DNA of 64,000 nt from Rhodobacteraceae bacterium D3-12. Its GTDB lineage: Bacteria > Pseudomonadota > Alphaproteobacteria > Rhodobacterales > Rhodobacteraceae. The notes under the pieces were generated by a model. That model ran no database searches, was not told the DNA's origin, and worked only from the letters and a program-made list of their open reading frames with translations. The stretch is from the NCBI GenBank assembly GCA_025916135.1, contig CP104793.1:1116001-1180000 (forward strand). Direction: 5' to 3'. Both the position numbers and the translations under genes were made by a program. Shown here piece after piece: positions 1 to 9,926 of the stretch. Positions within the stretch are counted from its first letter, which is position 1, and each line of letters starts with the position of its first letter.

Positions 1-1
1 G

Positions 2-226
2 AAGGGGTCGAGCGCGACTTTGCCATCGGTGCCGGGCCTGACCAACAAGTTGCCGCATGGTGTGAAGGTTCACAAGAAGGCGCGCGGCACGGGCAAATAC
101 GCCTCGAAAGGGTATTTGCCGCCCTGTTCCGGGGGCAAGGGCAACAAGTATACCGCGACGCTGAAGGCGATTGGCGCCAACGGTAAAACGCTGGAGAAAA
201 AGACGATCACCATCGGGCGGTATTGA
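2..226 (+). CDS. C-terminal fragment of a small protein, possibly PEBP-like
   Basis: The frame is open from the window edge to a TGA at 224-226, so only the last 74 or so codons are visible and the true start lies outside. The fragment is rich in Gly and Lys and has a GYLPPC motif followed by GNKYTATLKAI. This is loosely reminiscent of the G-PCPP...HRY...LYAL end of bacterial phosphatidylethanolamine-binding (YbhB/YbcL) proteins. That resemblance is weak and the function is unassigned. The gene ends just before a strong terminator shared with convergent ilvC. Confidence 0.5.
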   Translation, partial: KGSSATLPSVPGLTNKLPHGVKVHKKARGTGKYASKGYLPPCSGGKGNKYTATLKAIGANGKTLEKKTITIGRY

Positions 227-271
227 GCCGGTCGCGGCGGGTTTTGGCCGCGTTAAGCCGCTGTGAAAAGC

Positions 272-302
272 ACAAGGCCCCGGTGCGATACCGGGGCCTT
301 GT
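272..302. terminator. Bidirectional rho-independent terminator
   Basis: A perfect 13-bp stem (272-284 with 290-302) and a 5-nt loop is followed by TTTT on the plus strand. It is preceded by GAAAAG, which gives a T-run on the minus strand. It lies between the convergent 3' ends of the first gene and ilvC and should stop transcription from both sides. Confidence 0.9.
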
Positions 303-329
303 TTTGTTGAGGTAACGGATCGCAAGGGA

Positions 330-1943
<1,614 letters not shown>

Positions 1944-1998
1944 GTCGGGGCAGCATGAGGCGGGCCAGCATGACACGGGCTTATCTGAGGAGGCCAAT

Positions 1999-2475
1999 AT
2001 GAGCGCAGAAACGTTAACGGAGCTTGATGCGACCGACCGGGCGGTGCTGCGGGCCTTGCAAGAGGACGCAACGCAGAGCGCCGGGGCATTGGGGCGCAAG
2101 CTGGGTCTGACGCAACCGGCGACGTGGCGGCGGATCAGGCGGCTGAGCGATACCGGGGTGATCAAGGGGCGGCGACTGGTGCTGGATGCGGAAAAGCTGG
2201 GATTTGGGGTGACGGTTTTTCTGGGCGTCAAGCTGGCCACCAAGGGGCGCGTGTCATTGGAGGATTTCGAGCGGGCGGTCTCGGCCATTCCGGAAGTGCA
2301 GACGGTGGAGCATATCCTTGGGCTTTATGATTATCGCCTGCGGATCGTGGCGCGGGACATTCCCGATTTTGAGCGGATTTTGCGCCGCCGGATCATGACC
2401 TTGCCCGGAGCGGGGGATGTGGAGGCGAATGTGCTCTTGAGCGAAGAACGCTTGCAGGGGCCGATCGGGGGGTGA
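1999..2475 (+). CDS. Lrp/AsnC-family transcriptional regulator (second of a tandem pair)
   Basis: This is a 158-residue paralogue of the preceding gene, with LDATDRAVLRALQEDATQSA, an HTH containing GLTQPATWRRIRRL, and a C-terminal RAM domain ending IMTLPGAGDVEANVLLSEE. The ATG at 1999 follows TGAGGAGG at ideal spacing. An in-frame extension back to 1903 would overlap the upstream gene and lacks a ribosome site. The two copies are clearly diverged, so they are probably not functionally redundant; hetero-oligomers are possible but not shown. Confidence 0.9.
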   Translation: MSAETLTELDATDRAVLRALQEDATQSAGALGRKLGLTQPATWRRIRRLSDTGVIKGRRLVLDAEKLGFGVTVFLGVKLATKGRVSLEDFERAVSAIPEVQTVEHILGLYDYRLRIVARDIPDFERILRRRIMTLPGAGDVEANVLLSEERLQGPIGG

Positions 2476-2502
2476 GGCCCGAGCGGGGGCTGTCAGGCGC
2501 GT

Positions 2503-3592
2503 TCAGGCGCTGCGAAGCAGGGCGCGGGCCTCGTGCTGTTTCAGGGTGTAGCGGCTTGTCGGGCCCATGCAGCGGCTGCTGTCGAGATTGGGAAAGAGAT
2601 CGAGGATCTCGTCGCGCTCGTGCGGGGCGAGCACGTCGAGGGTCTGTTTGCCGGGAAAGAGGCTTTCTGCGGGGCAGGCCTCGGCGAACACGATGTGATG
2701 GGTGTCGAACAGGAAGTGGTAGTAGGTGATCGCGTCTGCGGGGGTGATGCGGATGGTGCTGTCATTGACCAGAAACTTGGCCGGGACGAGCACCTGCGGC
2801 TGCCCGAAGAGAAGCTCGGCATGGGGGCCGGTGAGCAGCATCCGGTGGTTTTGCGACACGCGCAGGTCGCGCGTATTGCCAAGCGCTCCGGCCCGGATGT
2901 GCACCGGCGCGTTGACGCCCCGGGCGGGCGTGTTGACGCCGCCGATCCAGCGGATCGCCTGTGGCCCGGCATCAAGCGTATTGACCAAATCGCCCGGTTG
3001 CAGTGTTTCGATCAGGCGCGGCCCCTGTGGCGTGTCGATCAGCGTGCCGCGGGCGAAGCAGACGGTGGCGAGCACGTTAAGCTCGCTTGAAAACAAGCCG
3101 TCGGAGTTTTCAGACCCGGTGATTTGCCCGTCACCATCGAGGTCGATGTCCTCGTTGGTGGGCACGCGGTAGGGGCCATTTTCCGCATTGATCGCGGCGA
3201 GCACGTCAATGCCGGCGACGAGGGCAAGTTCGTCCAGCACCGGCGCGCCGCTGTCCGAAGAGGTCAGGCCGGAGGCGTCGAATTCGAGGTAGCGGTCGCC
3301 CATGTTGTTGCGCCCGGTGTCGATATCGGCGCTGCCGGAATAGGAATAGAGCGGCACGTCGAGGTAGTAGTCGGACGCATTGGCATAGACCCACCGCCCC
3401 GGTGATCACCGAGTTGGCGTTGAGGGTGCCATCGGCGTTGGCGTTTTCCACGTGAAAGGCCACGATGGCGCCAGAGGAAAAGACCGCCTCGCCGTCATGG
3501 ATCATCAATTCGCTGCCCGCGCGGGCGTTTGAATTTGTATGTGGGTCACCAATAATACTGAAACCGTTTAACAACAGAGTTGTATCGGCCAT
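2503..3592 (-). CDS. EF-hand loop and Hint-domain protein, split by one indel
   Basis: Two overlapping frames (3592 to about 3390, then about 3390 to 2503) read as one 362-residue protein once one extra base is removed from the CCC run at 3390-3392. That changes GAVGLCQC into GAVVYANASDYY. The N-terminal part (MADTTLLLNGFSIIG) is beta-rich and unassigned. Near residues 149-160 there is a canonical EF-hand loop, DLDGDGQITGSE. From about residue 178 a Hint_2 domain starts (CFARGTLIDTPQGPRLIETL, then RVSQNHRMLLTG). Such Hint proteins are common, often in several copies, in roseobacters, and may self-process or be secreted; their role is unknown. No signal peptide is visible. Confidence 0.8.
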
Positions 3593-3794
3593 TTTCCTGC
3601 CCGGAGGGGTCGTTGCCCCATGGTTGCCTCGATTGTGCCGATCCTAGCCGCAGTGGCGGGGATTGGGACGCGCAAATGCGGGGCGGCGGTGATTTTGCGC
3701 CGGGGCGAGTCGGAAATACCACAGGAAAAGCGGATTGCTTTTGCGGCGCGGGGCTGTGAGAAGAAGGCTCGGTTTTATGAAAAGGAGACCAGCC

Positions 3795-4924
3795 ATGGCC
3801 GCACTGCTTGATACCATTGATCCCGAGGGGATGCTGGAGTTTTCGGTGGTGTTCACCGACCGCTCGCTGAACCATATGTCGGCGGCGTTTCAGCAGGTGA
3901 TGCGCGACATCTCGGGGATGTTGAAAGAGGTTTATAACGCCGATGGTGTGGCGTTGGTGCCGGGGGGCGGGATACCTATGGCATGGAAGCCGTGGCGCGC
4001 CAGTTTGGCCGCGATGCCCATGCGATGGTGGTGCGCAACGGGTGGTTCTCTTACCGCTGGAGCCAGATTTTCGATGCGGGCAATTTCACCGCCGAAACGA
4101 CCGTGTTCAAGGCACGCCAGACCGGCAATGATGCGCGTGCGCCGTTTGCGCCTGCGCCGATTGCCGAGGTGACAGAGGCCATCCGCAGCGCCAAGCCTGA
4201 CGTGGTGTTCGCGCCGCATGTTGAGACTTCGGCCGGGGTGATCCTGCCTGATGACTACATCACCGCGCTGGCGACAGCGGCGCATGAGGTGGGGGCATTG
4301 ATGGTGCTGGATTGCATCGCCAGCGGCGCGGTCTGGGTTGATATGAAGGCGACCGGCGTAGATGTGTTGATCTCGGCGCCGCAAAAGGGGTGGTCGGCCT
4401 CGCCCTCGGCCGGGTTGGTGATGATGTCGGCGCGGGCGTTGGAGCGGTTGGAGAAGACCAGCTCGGACAGTTTTGCGATTGATCTCAAGAAGTGGCATTC
4501 GATCATGGCGGCCTATGAGAATGGCGGTCATGCCTATCACGCGACGATGCCGACAGATGCCTTGCGCGCGTTCCGCGATACAATGCTTGAGACGCGCGAG
4601 TATGGCTTTGAGCGCCTCAGCGAGGCGCAATGGGCGTTGGGCAATGGTGTGCGGGCGATGCTGGCGGAAAAGGGTGTTCAGTCGGTCGCCGCCGACGGGT
4701 TCGGCGCGCCGGGTGTGGTGGTGAGTTACACCAGCGATCCAGAGATCCAGAACGGCAAGAAATTCGCCGCCGAGGGGATGCAGATTGCCGCCGGTGTGCC
4801 GCTGCAATGTGACGAGCCGGAGGGGTTCAGCACGTTCCGGTTGGGGCTGTTTGGGTTGGACAAGCTTTATGATGTGCCCGCGACGCTGGAGCGGCTGAAG
4901 GCGGTGCTTGATAAGGTGTTGTGA
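3795..4924 (+). CDS. Class V PLP-dependent aminotransferase (serine-glyoxylate/alanine-glyoxylate type), split by one indel
   Basis: The start is ATG 3795 after AAAGGAGA. The reading frame breaks at the G-run 3962-3967. Adding one G joins MLKEVYNADGVALVPGG to YGMEAVARQFGRDAHAMVV and gives about 376 residues, normal for class V aminotransferases. Typical segments follow: VRNGWFSYRW, LMVLDCIASGAVWVDM, and the PLP-lysine region ISAPQKGWSASPSAGLVMMS. The C-terminal domain ends FGLDKLYDVPATLERLKAVL. The substrate is probably a small amino acid with glyoxylate or pyruvate as acceptor, but it cannot be fixed from sequence. The gene is divergent from the Hint gene and convergent with the ubiH-type gene. 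Confidence 0.85.
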
Positions 4925-4971
4925 GGCGGCGGTTGCCAGAGTCTTTCCGGCCCGGATAGCGCTTTGGCGCT

Positions 4972-5005
4972 GGGTGAGCACACGGCTACGGTCGGGTGCT
5001 CGCCC
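4972..5005. terminator. Hairpin between convergent genes, possible terminator
   Basis: GGGTGAGCA (4972-4980) can pair with TGCTCGCCC (4997-5005), nine pairs including one G-U. It lies between the convergent aminotransferase and UbiH-type genes. No T-tract follows on either strand, so a role in termination is tentative. Confidence 0.3.
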
Positions 5006-5026
5006 TAGGGGCGCGCCAGTCTAGTT

Positions 5027-5052
5027 GAGCCAGTCAGCCGAGCCAGTCAGCC
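5027..5052 (-). repeat. 13-bp tandem duplication at the end of the UbiH-type gene
   Basis: GAGCCAGTCAGCC occurs twice back to back (5027-5039 and 5040-5052). The second copy contains the stop codon of the adjacent minus-strand gene. It looks like a small recent slippage duplication just past the coding end. Confidence 0.7.
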
Positions 5053-6249
5053 GCGTGCGCCGAGGCCGAGTTGCATCATGGTTTTGCGCACTTGCGGCAG
5101 CGCGTAGATCGCGTTCAAACCCGCGGCGCGCAAATCACGCAAGGGGCGGCTTTCGATCATTGAGGCGCGGTTGAGGATGTCGATCCCCGTCACCCGCGCG
5201 CGCACCTCCATGTGGCGGCGGCGGTGGTAGGTGTCGAGCATCGCGGCATCGCCGAGGCTGTCCGGGTTGGCCTGTGCCAGATCCAGCAGCACCCGCATAT
5301 CGCCAAGTGACATGTTCAGCCCCTGTGCCCCGATGGGTGGCACCACATGGGCGGCTTCGGCGACAAGGGCGAGGCGTTCGCCCGACATCCGCTCGGCGAG
5401 TTGCGAGATGATCGGCCAAGTGGTGCGCCGCGAGGCCAGCGTGAGCGGGCCGAAGAGCTGACAGGAGCGGGTGTTCATCTCGGTCTCGAACGCGGGCGTG
5501 TCGAGTGCGGCGAGGCGTTCCACCTCTGGCCCGCGCTCCATCCAGACGACGGCGGACGAGGGCAGCCCGTTATAATCGGGCAGCGGCACGAGGGTGAAGG
5601 GGCCGCCGGAGCGATGGATTTCGGTCGAGACATTGGCGTGCGGGATCGGGTGGGTCACGGCAAAGGCCAGCGCCTTTTGCCCGTAGCGGGTGGTTTTGAC
5701 CGGGATGCCCGCCGCCCTGCGCATGGGCGAGGCGCGGCCATCGGCGGCGACAACAAGGCGGGCGGTTACTTTGGCTCCGTCCGAGAGGGTGACGCGGGCC
5801 TCATTCGTGCGGGTAAAGAGCGCGGTGGTGCCGGTGCCGGGGCGGAAGTCGACGTTGGGCAGTTCGGCCAGCCGGGCGACCATTTCACGGCGCAAGAGCC
5901 AGTTGGGCAGGTTCCAGCCAAACGGCTTTTCCGAGATGTCGGAGGCGTTGAAATCGCGGGTGGCGCGGGGTTCGGGGCGCTCTCCTCCGGCATCGACGAT
6001 CCGCATGATTTGCAGGTCGGCGGCATGGGGGGCGAGGCGCTCCCAAAGGCCGGCGAAATCGAGCAATTGCTGTGCCGGTTGCAGGAAGGCGGTGGTGCGC
6101 AGGTCGGAGCCTTGCACGTCGCGTTCGGTGATCGGCGGGGTGGGATCGACGCAGAGCACGGAAAAGCCCGCCGTACCAAACACGGCTGCCGCCGTGAGGC
6201 CAGCCACGCCGCCGCCGGACACAAGGATATCAACGTCTGTTTTGGTCAT
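5047..6249 (-). CDS. UbiH/UbiF/COQ6-family FAD-dependent monooxygenase
   Basis: This 400-residue flavoprotein monooxygenase belongs to the ubiquinone-biosynthesis hydroxylase family, which hydroxylates the polyprenyl-benzoquinone ring. It has the N-terminal Rossmann motif VSGGGVAGLTAAAVFGTAG, the central VVAADGRASPMRRAAGI (DG motif) and the C-terminal FAD motif LVAEAAHVVPPIGAQGLNMS. The start was placed at ATG 6249, eleven bases after AAGGAG, rather than eight codons upstream. The exact ring position hydroxylated (UbiH, UbiF or UbiL type) cannot be decided. Its 3' end carries a 13-bp tandem duplication. Confidence 0.9.
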   Translation of the reverse strand: MTKTDVDILVSGGGVAGLTAAAVFGTAGFSVLCVDPTPPITERDVQGSDLRTTAFLQPAQQLLDFAGLWERLAPHAADLQIMRIVDAGGERPEPRATRDFNASDISEKPFGWNLPNWLLRREMVARLAELPNVDFRPGTGTTALFTRTNEARVTLSDGAKVTARLVVAADGRASPMRRAAGIPVKTTRYGQKALAFAVTHPIPHANVSTEIHRSGGPFTLVPLPDYNGLPSSAVVWMERGPEVERLAALDTPAFETEMNTRSCQLFGPLTLASRRTTWPIISQLAERMSGERLALVAEAAHVVPPIGAQGLNMSLGDMRVLLDLAQANPDSLGDAAMLDTYHRRRHMEVRARVTGIDILNRASMIESRPLRDLRAAGLNAIYALPQVRKTMMQLGLGARG

Positions 6250-6320
6250 GGTCAAAGGCTCCTTGACGCTCAAGGTAGTGCGGCTGTGCGGGGATTGCCA
6301 AGCGGCATCCTGTCTCGGGT

Positions 6321-6968
6321 TTAGCGGGTCAGGCGGGTGATGAATTCGGTGAGGTCGACCGTGTGGTGATGGATATGATCGCCTGTCCCGCGCTCGGGCG
6401 CGACATGGACGCAGCGCATGCCCAGATCGTGGGGCACGGCGAGGTTGCGGGCGTCATCCTCGAACATCGCGCCGAGCATCGGTTCAACGCCATCGCGCGC
6501 AAACACGGCGGCAAAGGCGCGGGCGTCGGGCTTGGGGTGGAAATCGGCATGTTCGACGCCATAGATCGCATCGAACACCCCGTTGAGCCCGCGCGCGGCG
6601 ATTACCCGTTCGGCATAGGGCGCAGAGCCGTTGGTGTAGACGATCTTGCGTCCCGGCAGGGCAGAGATGCCGCGGCGCAATTCGGTATCGGGTTCGAGGT
6701 GGTCGAGCGAGATTTCGTGAACATGGGTCAGGTAGGGGGTCGGATCGACGTCATGTTCCTGCATCAGACCGGCCAGCGTGGTGCCATAGCGCTGCCAGTA
6801 ATCCTTGCGCAGAAAATTGGCGTGGGCGCGGTCAACGCCGAGGGCGTCCATCACGTATTGCGTCATCTTGACCTCGATCTGATCGAACAGCCGCGCGTGG
6901 GGCGGATAGAGCGTATTATCGAGGTCAAAGACCCAGTGAGCGACATGAGTGAAATGGTGTTTTGGCAT
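6321..6968 (-). CDS. HAD-superfamily pyrimidine 5'-nucleotidase (SDT1-like)
   Basis: This 215-residue HAD hydrolase has motif I FDLDNTLYPP, motif II VYTNGSAPYAERV, a lysine in HPKPDARAF and motif III FEDDARNLAVPHDLGM. The cap is an all-helical insertion after motif I. The DLDNTLY start and overall length match the bacterial and yeast pyrimidine 5'-nucleotidase (SDT1) group, which dephosphorylates pyrimidine nucleotides or related metabolites. It is divergent from the GntR regulator, and the gap is short (about 110 bp), so the two may share control. Confidence 0.85.
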   Translation of the reverse strand: MPKHHFTHVAHWVFDLDNTLYPPHARLFDQIEVKMTQYVMDALGVDRAHANFLRKDYWQRYGTTLAGLMQEHDVDPTPYLTHVHEISLDHLEPDTELRRGISALPGRKIVYTNGSAPYAERVIAARGLNGVFDAIYGVEHADFHPKPDARAFAAVFARDGVEPMLGAMFEDDARNLAVPHDLGMRCVHVAPERGTGDHIHHHTVDLTEFITRLTR

Positions 6969-7078
6969 GGCCGGACCCTATGCCCGTGTGCCGGGCTGCG
7001 CAATGGCGTAAAGCCGGGCGAGGGGTTGATGCGCGGGGCATTTGGCGTTCTAGTCAGCCGGGACGAAAAGGGGACGAC

Positions 7079-7726
7079 ATGAAAGAGGCACGATCAGCGC
7101 AGAAAGACGCCTATTCGCTGTTGCTGGACGCGATTGACCTTGGCGAATTCAAGCCGGGGGATCGTTTGGTGGAAAGCGATCTGGCCGAGCGGTTCGGGGT
7201 GTCGCGCACGCCCATTCGCGAGGCGTTGCAGCGGTTGGAAACGCAGGCGTTGCTGACCCGCGACGGGCGCAGTTTGATCGTGGCGTCGCTGGATCACAAT
7301 CAGCTGGCCGAGCTTTATGTGGTGCGCGCCGAGCTGGAGGGGCTGGCGGCGCGGTTGGCGGCGAAACATGCCACCGACGAGGAGGTGCGCGTGTTGCGCG
7401 ACATGGTCGAGGAGGACCGCAAGCTGACCGGTGATCCACAGGCCTTGGCGCAGGCGAACCGGCGGTTCCACCGCCAGTTGCATCTGGCGTCGCACAACCG
7501 GTTCCTCAAGCAACAACTTGACCTTGTGCATCAGTCGATGGCGTTGATGGCGACCACATCTTTGGCCGTGGAGGGCCGGGGCAAGACCGCGCTGGGAGAG
7601 CATGATGCGATCGTGCGTGCCATTGAGGCCAAGGACGAAGACGGGGCGCAAGCCGCGCTCAAGGCGCATATTTCAAAGGCGTTCGTGACCCGGCTCAAGC
7701 TCGACGCGGGTGGTATGGAAAACTAG
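7079..7726 (+). CDS. GntR-family (FadR/FCD subfamily) transcriptional regulator
   Basis: This is a 215-residue regulator. The winged helix-turn-helix occupies about residues 8-70 (GDRLVESDLAERFGVSRTPI, REALQRLETQALL). An all-helical FCD ligand-binding domain follows, with the metal-binding histidines in ANRRFHRQLHLASHNRFL and EHDAIVRAIEAKD. FCD regulators sense carboxylate metabolites. ATG 7079 was chosen because the in-frame extension to 6962 is not GntR-like. Its last 54 bases overlap the 3' end of the convergent glycosyltransferase gene, an unusually long convergent overlap. Confidence 0.93.
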   Translation: MKEARSAQKDAYSLLLDAIDLGEFKPGDRLVESDLAERFGVSRTPIREALQRLETQALLTRDGRSLIVASLDHNQLAELYVVRAELEGLAARLAAKHATDEEVRVLRDMVEEDRKLTGDPQALAQANRRFHRQLHLASHNRFLKQQLDLVHQSMALMATTSLAVEGRGKTALGEHDAIVRAIEAKDEDGAQAALKAHISKAFVTRLKLDAGGMEN

Positions 7727-9715
7727 GCCTTCTGCGGGCGCGGCGGTGGGCGCGGCGGCAATGGCTGTGGCCGCGTTGGCAGGCCCGGTGTTGGGAGGGC
7801 CGGTCGCGCGGTTGGCGAGCGAATGGCCGTGCTGGGTCTTGTCCCAATAGAACGGCAGCGCGACCAGTTCGTATAGAGCCTTGTAGGCGGCGATGGCCCC
7901 CAGCGGATAATAGAAATGCATCGTCGGCACCCAGAGCAGCAGGTGCCGGTGTTTTGGCCCGGAAACGGCGGTGGCGTTGATCAGGATGCTGATCACTTCG
8001 ATCATCAGGAAAAGCAGACCGAAGCTCAGCAACAGCTCACGCGGGAACAGCGGGTCGAACGGGTGGGGCAGGCCAAGCAGCACCAGCCAGAAGGACCACA
8101 GGAAGGGGGCCAGTATGAACTGCGAAAGGGCGGTGATAAAATGCGCCTGAAACCCCCAGAACCGGAGCGCGCCCATCTGGCGATAAAAGCGCAGCGGATT
8201 TCGCATGTGAACGAGGTAGGTCACCATGTAGCCCTTGAGCCATCGCGAGCGTTGGCGGACCCATGGCCAGACGCGGCAGTTGGCCTCTTCACTTGTGGTG
8301 GTTGAGATCACCTCGGTGCGATAGCCGTGACGGGCGAGGCGGAAGCCGAGATCGGCGTCTTCGGTGACGTTATGGGCGTCCCAACCGCCCAATTCTTCCA
8401 GAGCGGCGCGGCGGAAGAACAGCGTGGTGCCCCCCAGCGGGATCGCCAGCCCAAGGCGCGACATGCCCGGCAGCATGAGGCGGAACCACGCGGCATATTC
8501 GATGGTGAAACATCGCGAGAGCCAGTTCTGCTGGCTGTTGTAATAATCAAGCACGCCCTGAAGGCAGACCACGTCATCGGGCACCTGTTGGAACCGCTCG
8601 ACCATGCGGGTGATCTGATCCGGGTCGGGGGCGTCTTCGGCGTCCCAGATGCCGATGATTTCGCCATCACAGAAGTCGAGGGCGTAGTTCATTGCGCGTG
8701 GCTTGGTCTTGGGCGCGCCTTCGGGGACTTTGACCACGCGCATCCACGGCGGCAGGGTGCAGGCGGCGATGGTGTCGCGGGTGAGGTGGTCGTTCTCTTC
8801 CAGCACGAGCACCACGTCGAGCAGCGGTTTGGGGTAGGTCAGCCGGGACAGGCGCGCCACGAGGTGACTGGCGATTTCGGTTTCCTTGAACAGCGGCACG
8901 AGCATGGAGACGCGCGGCAACGGGAGGGGTTGGGTGCTGCGTGAATGGTTCTGTGGCGGGCCGGTCGCGGGCAAGGGGGCGGGCGCGGGATCAGTCGCCT
9001 GTGCGGCGGTAGGATCGGGGGCCGACATATGGGCAAGATAGGCCGACAGGCGCAGTGCGGCGGCGACGATCAGCGTGAAGGTCGCCCAGAGCGCGAGGGC
9101 CGCGAACATATAGGCCGGTTGTAGAACCGTCAGCGCCAGAAGGGTCGCGACACCGAGCAGGGTGAGCGCGAGGCGTCGTCGCCCCGACGACTGCCATGTG
9201 CGGCAGCTTTCCGCTTCGGGAACGCGGGCGGAGGCCTGTTGGGTGAGCGTGTCACGATGGGTCTGGGCGAGGGCGGCCTGAATTTCGCAGGCCGGGGCGA
9301 TGGCCAGTTCGGCCTTGGGGGCATCATCGCCCATGATGCTGAGAACATGGGTGAAATCGTCAAGATGCGAGGCGATGATACAGAGCGTGTCACCGCGCAT
9401 TTTCCACGGCAGAACGCTTCGGTTGAGGCAGAGACGCAAGGGAATGGCGCCAACCAGCGCCGGGTCGGGCGGGTTGTTGAGGAGGTCCGCGCGGGGCAGG
9501 CCATGATAGCGCGAGAGGGCGCGGGCCATGTCCTGACTGCTGACGTGGCCTTCGGAGATCAGGATACGATCAAGGGTTCTGCGGCTGCGTGATTGCACCG
9601 CGCGGGCGTCGAGCAGATCGGAGGCCGAGACCATGTCGCAAGAGAGCAGATAGCGCGCGAACCCGTCGCCCGGAGTGTCTTCGCCAGAAGGTTGCAGTGC
9701 CTGATGCATGGTCAT
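7673..9715 (-). CDS. MshEN-domain family 2 glycosyltransferase, membrane-bound
   Basis: This is a 680-residue protein. Residues of about 10-165 resemble the MshEN/GspE-N module (RTLDRILISEGHVSSQDMA, then HGLPRADLL), a fold that in several ATPases binds cyclic di-GMP. Two membrane segments lie near residues 180-230, followed by a Pro/Ala linker. The GT2 catalytic domain has VLVLEENDHL, GIWDAEDAPDPDQI, NVTEDADLGFRL and the processive-type RQRSRWLKG motif. Further membrane helices follow at about 535-630. This is the architecture of N4-adsorption-protein-B-like or cellulose-synthase-like enzymes that make exported polysaccharide. Two CtrA-type sites lie upstream. The product is not identifiable from sequence. 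Confidence 0.88.
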   Translation of the reverse strand: MTMHQALQPSGEDTPGDGFARYLLSCDMVSASDLLDARAVQSRSRRTLDRILISEGHVSSQDMARALSRYHGLPRADLLNNPPDPALVGAIPLRLCLNRSVLPWKMRGDTLCIIASHLDDFTHVLSIMGDDAPKAELAIAPACEIQAALAQTHRDTLTQQASARVPEAESCRTWQSSGRRRLALTLLGVATLLALTVLQPAYMFAALALWATFTLIVAAALRLSAYLAHMSAPDPTAAQATDPAPAPLPATGPPQNHSRSTQPLPLPRVSMLVPLFKETEIASHLVARLSRLTYPKPLLDVVLVLEENDHLTRDTIAACTLPPWMRVVKVPEGAPKTKPRAMNYALDFCDGEIIGIWDAEDAPDPDQITRMVERFQQVPDDVVCLQGVLDYYNSQQNWLSRCFTIEYAAWFRLMLPGMSRLGLAIPLGGTTLFFRRAALEELGGWDAHNVTEDADLGFRLARHGYRTEVISTTTSEEANCRVWPWVRQRSRWLKGYMVTYLVHMRNPLRFYRQMGALRFWGFQAHFITALSQFILAPFLWSFWLVLLGLPHPFDPLFPRELLLSFGLLFLMIEVISILINATAVSGPKHRHLLLWVPTMHFYYPLGAIAAYKALYELVALPFYWDKTQHGHSLANRATGPPNTGPANAATAIAAAPTAAPAEGLVFHTTRVELEPGHERL

Positions 9716-9779
9716 CCCTTCCCCTTGTGAAACGCCAGAGCGGCGGCTTGTCCCAAGGTTCAGGTTTGGTTCACACCAA

Positions 9780-9794
9780 TTAAAATTTCGTTAA
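9780..9794. promoter_or_regulatory. CtrA-type binding site (TTAA-N7-TTAA)
   Basis: TTAA at 9780-9783 and TTAA at 9791-9794 are separated by exactly 7 bases, the full CtrA consensus. The site is 65 bp upstream of the glycosyltransferase start at 9715, in an AT-rich stretch where a promoter is expected. CtrA is the cell-cycle and motility response regulator of alphaproteobacteria. Confidence 0.6.
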
Positions 9795-9843
9795 AAATCA
9801 TGCGGTTTGGACGCGAAATTGTGGCGAAAATACGCCTTTTTGG

Positions 9844-9858
9844 TTAACCGGCGGTTAA
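9844..9858. promoter_or_regulatory. Second CtrA-type site inside a perfect palindrome
   Basis: TTAA (9844-9847), seven bases, TTAA (9855-9858) sit within the palindrome GTTAACCG-G-CGGTTAAC (9843-9859). It is about 130 bp upstream of the glycosyltransferase start and 64 bp from the first site. Two full-consensus sites in one 80-bp stretch of GC-rich DNA are unlikely by chance. Confidence 0.6.
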
Positions 9859-9926
9859 CAAATGCCTGTCAAAGGCAGGAAACGCGCCATGCGCCAGCAA
9901 GAGGGCGCGCGGCGCGTTCAAAGGGA

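Noticed and set aside
9843-9859. Simple hairpin terminator of carA
   Set aside because: GTTAACCG palindrome lacks a T-tract and matches the CtrA site better than a terminator.
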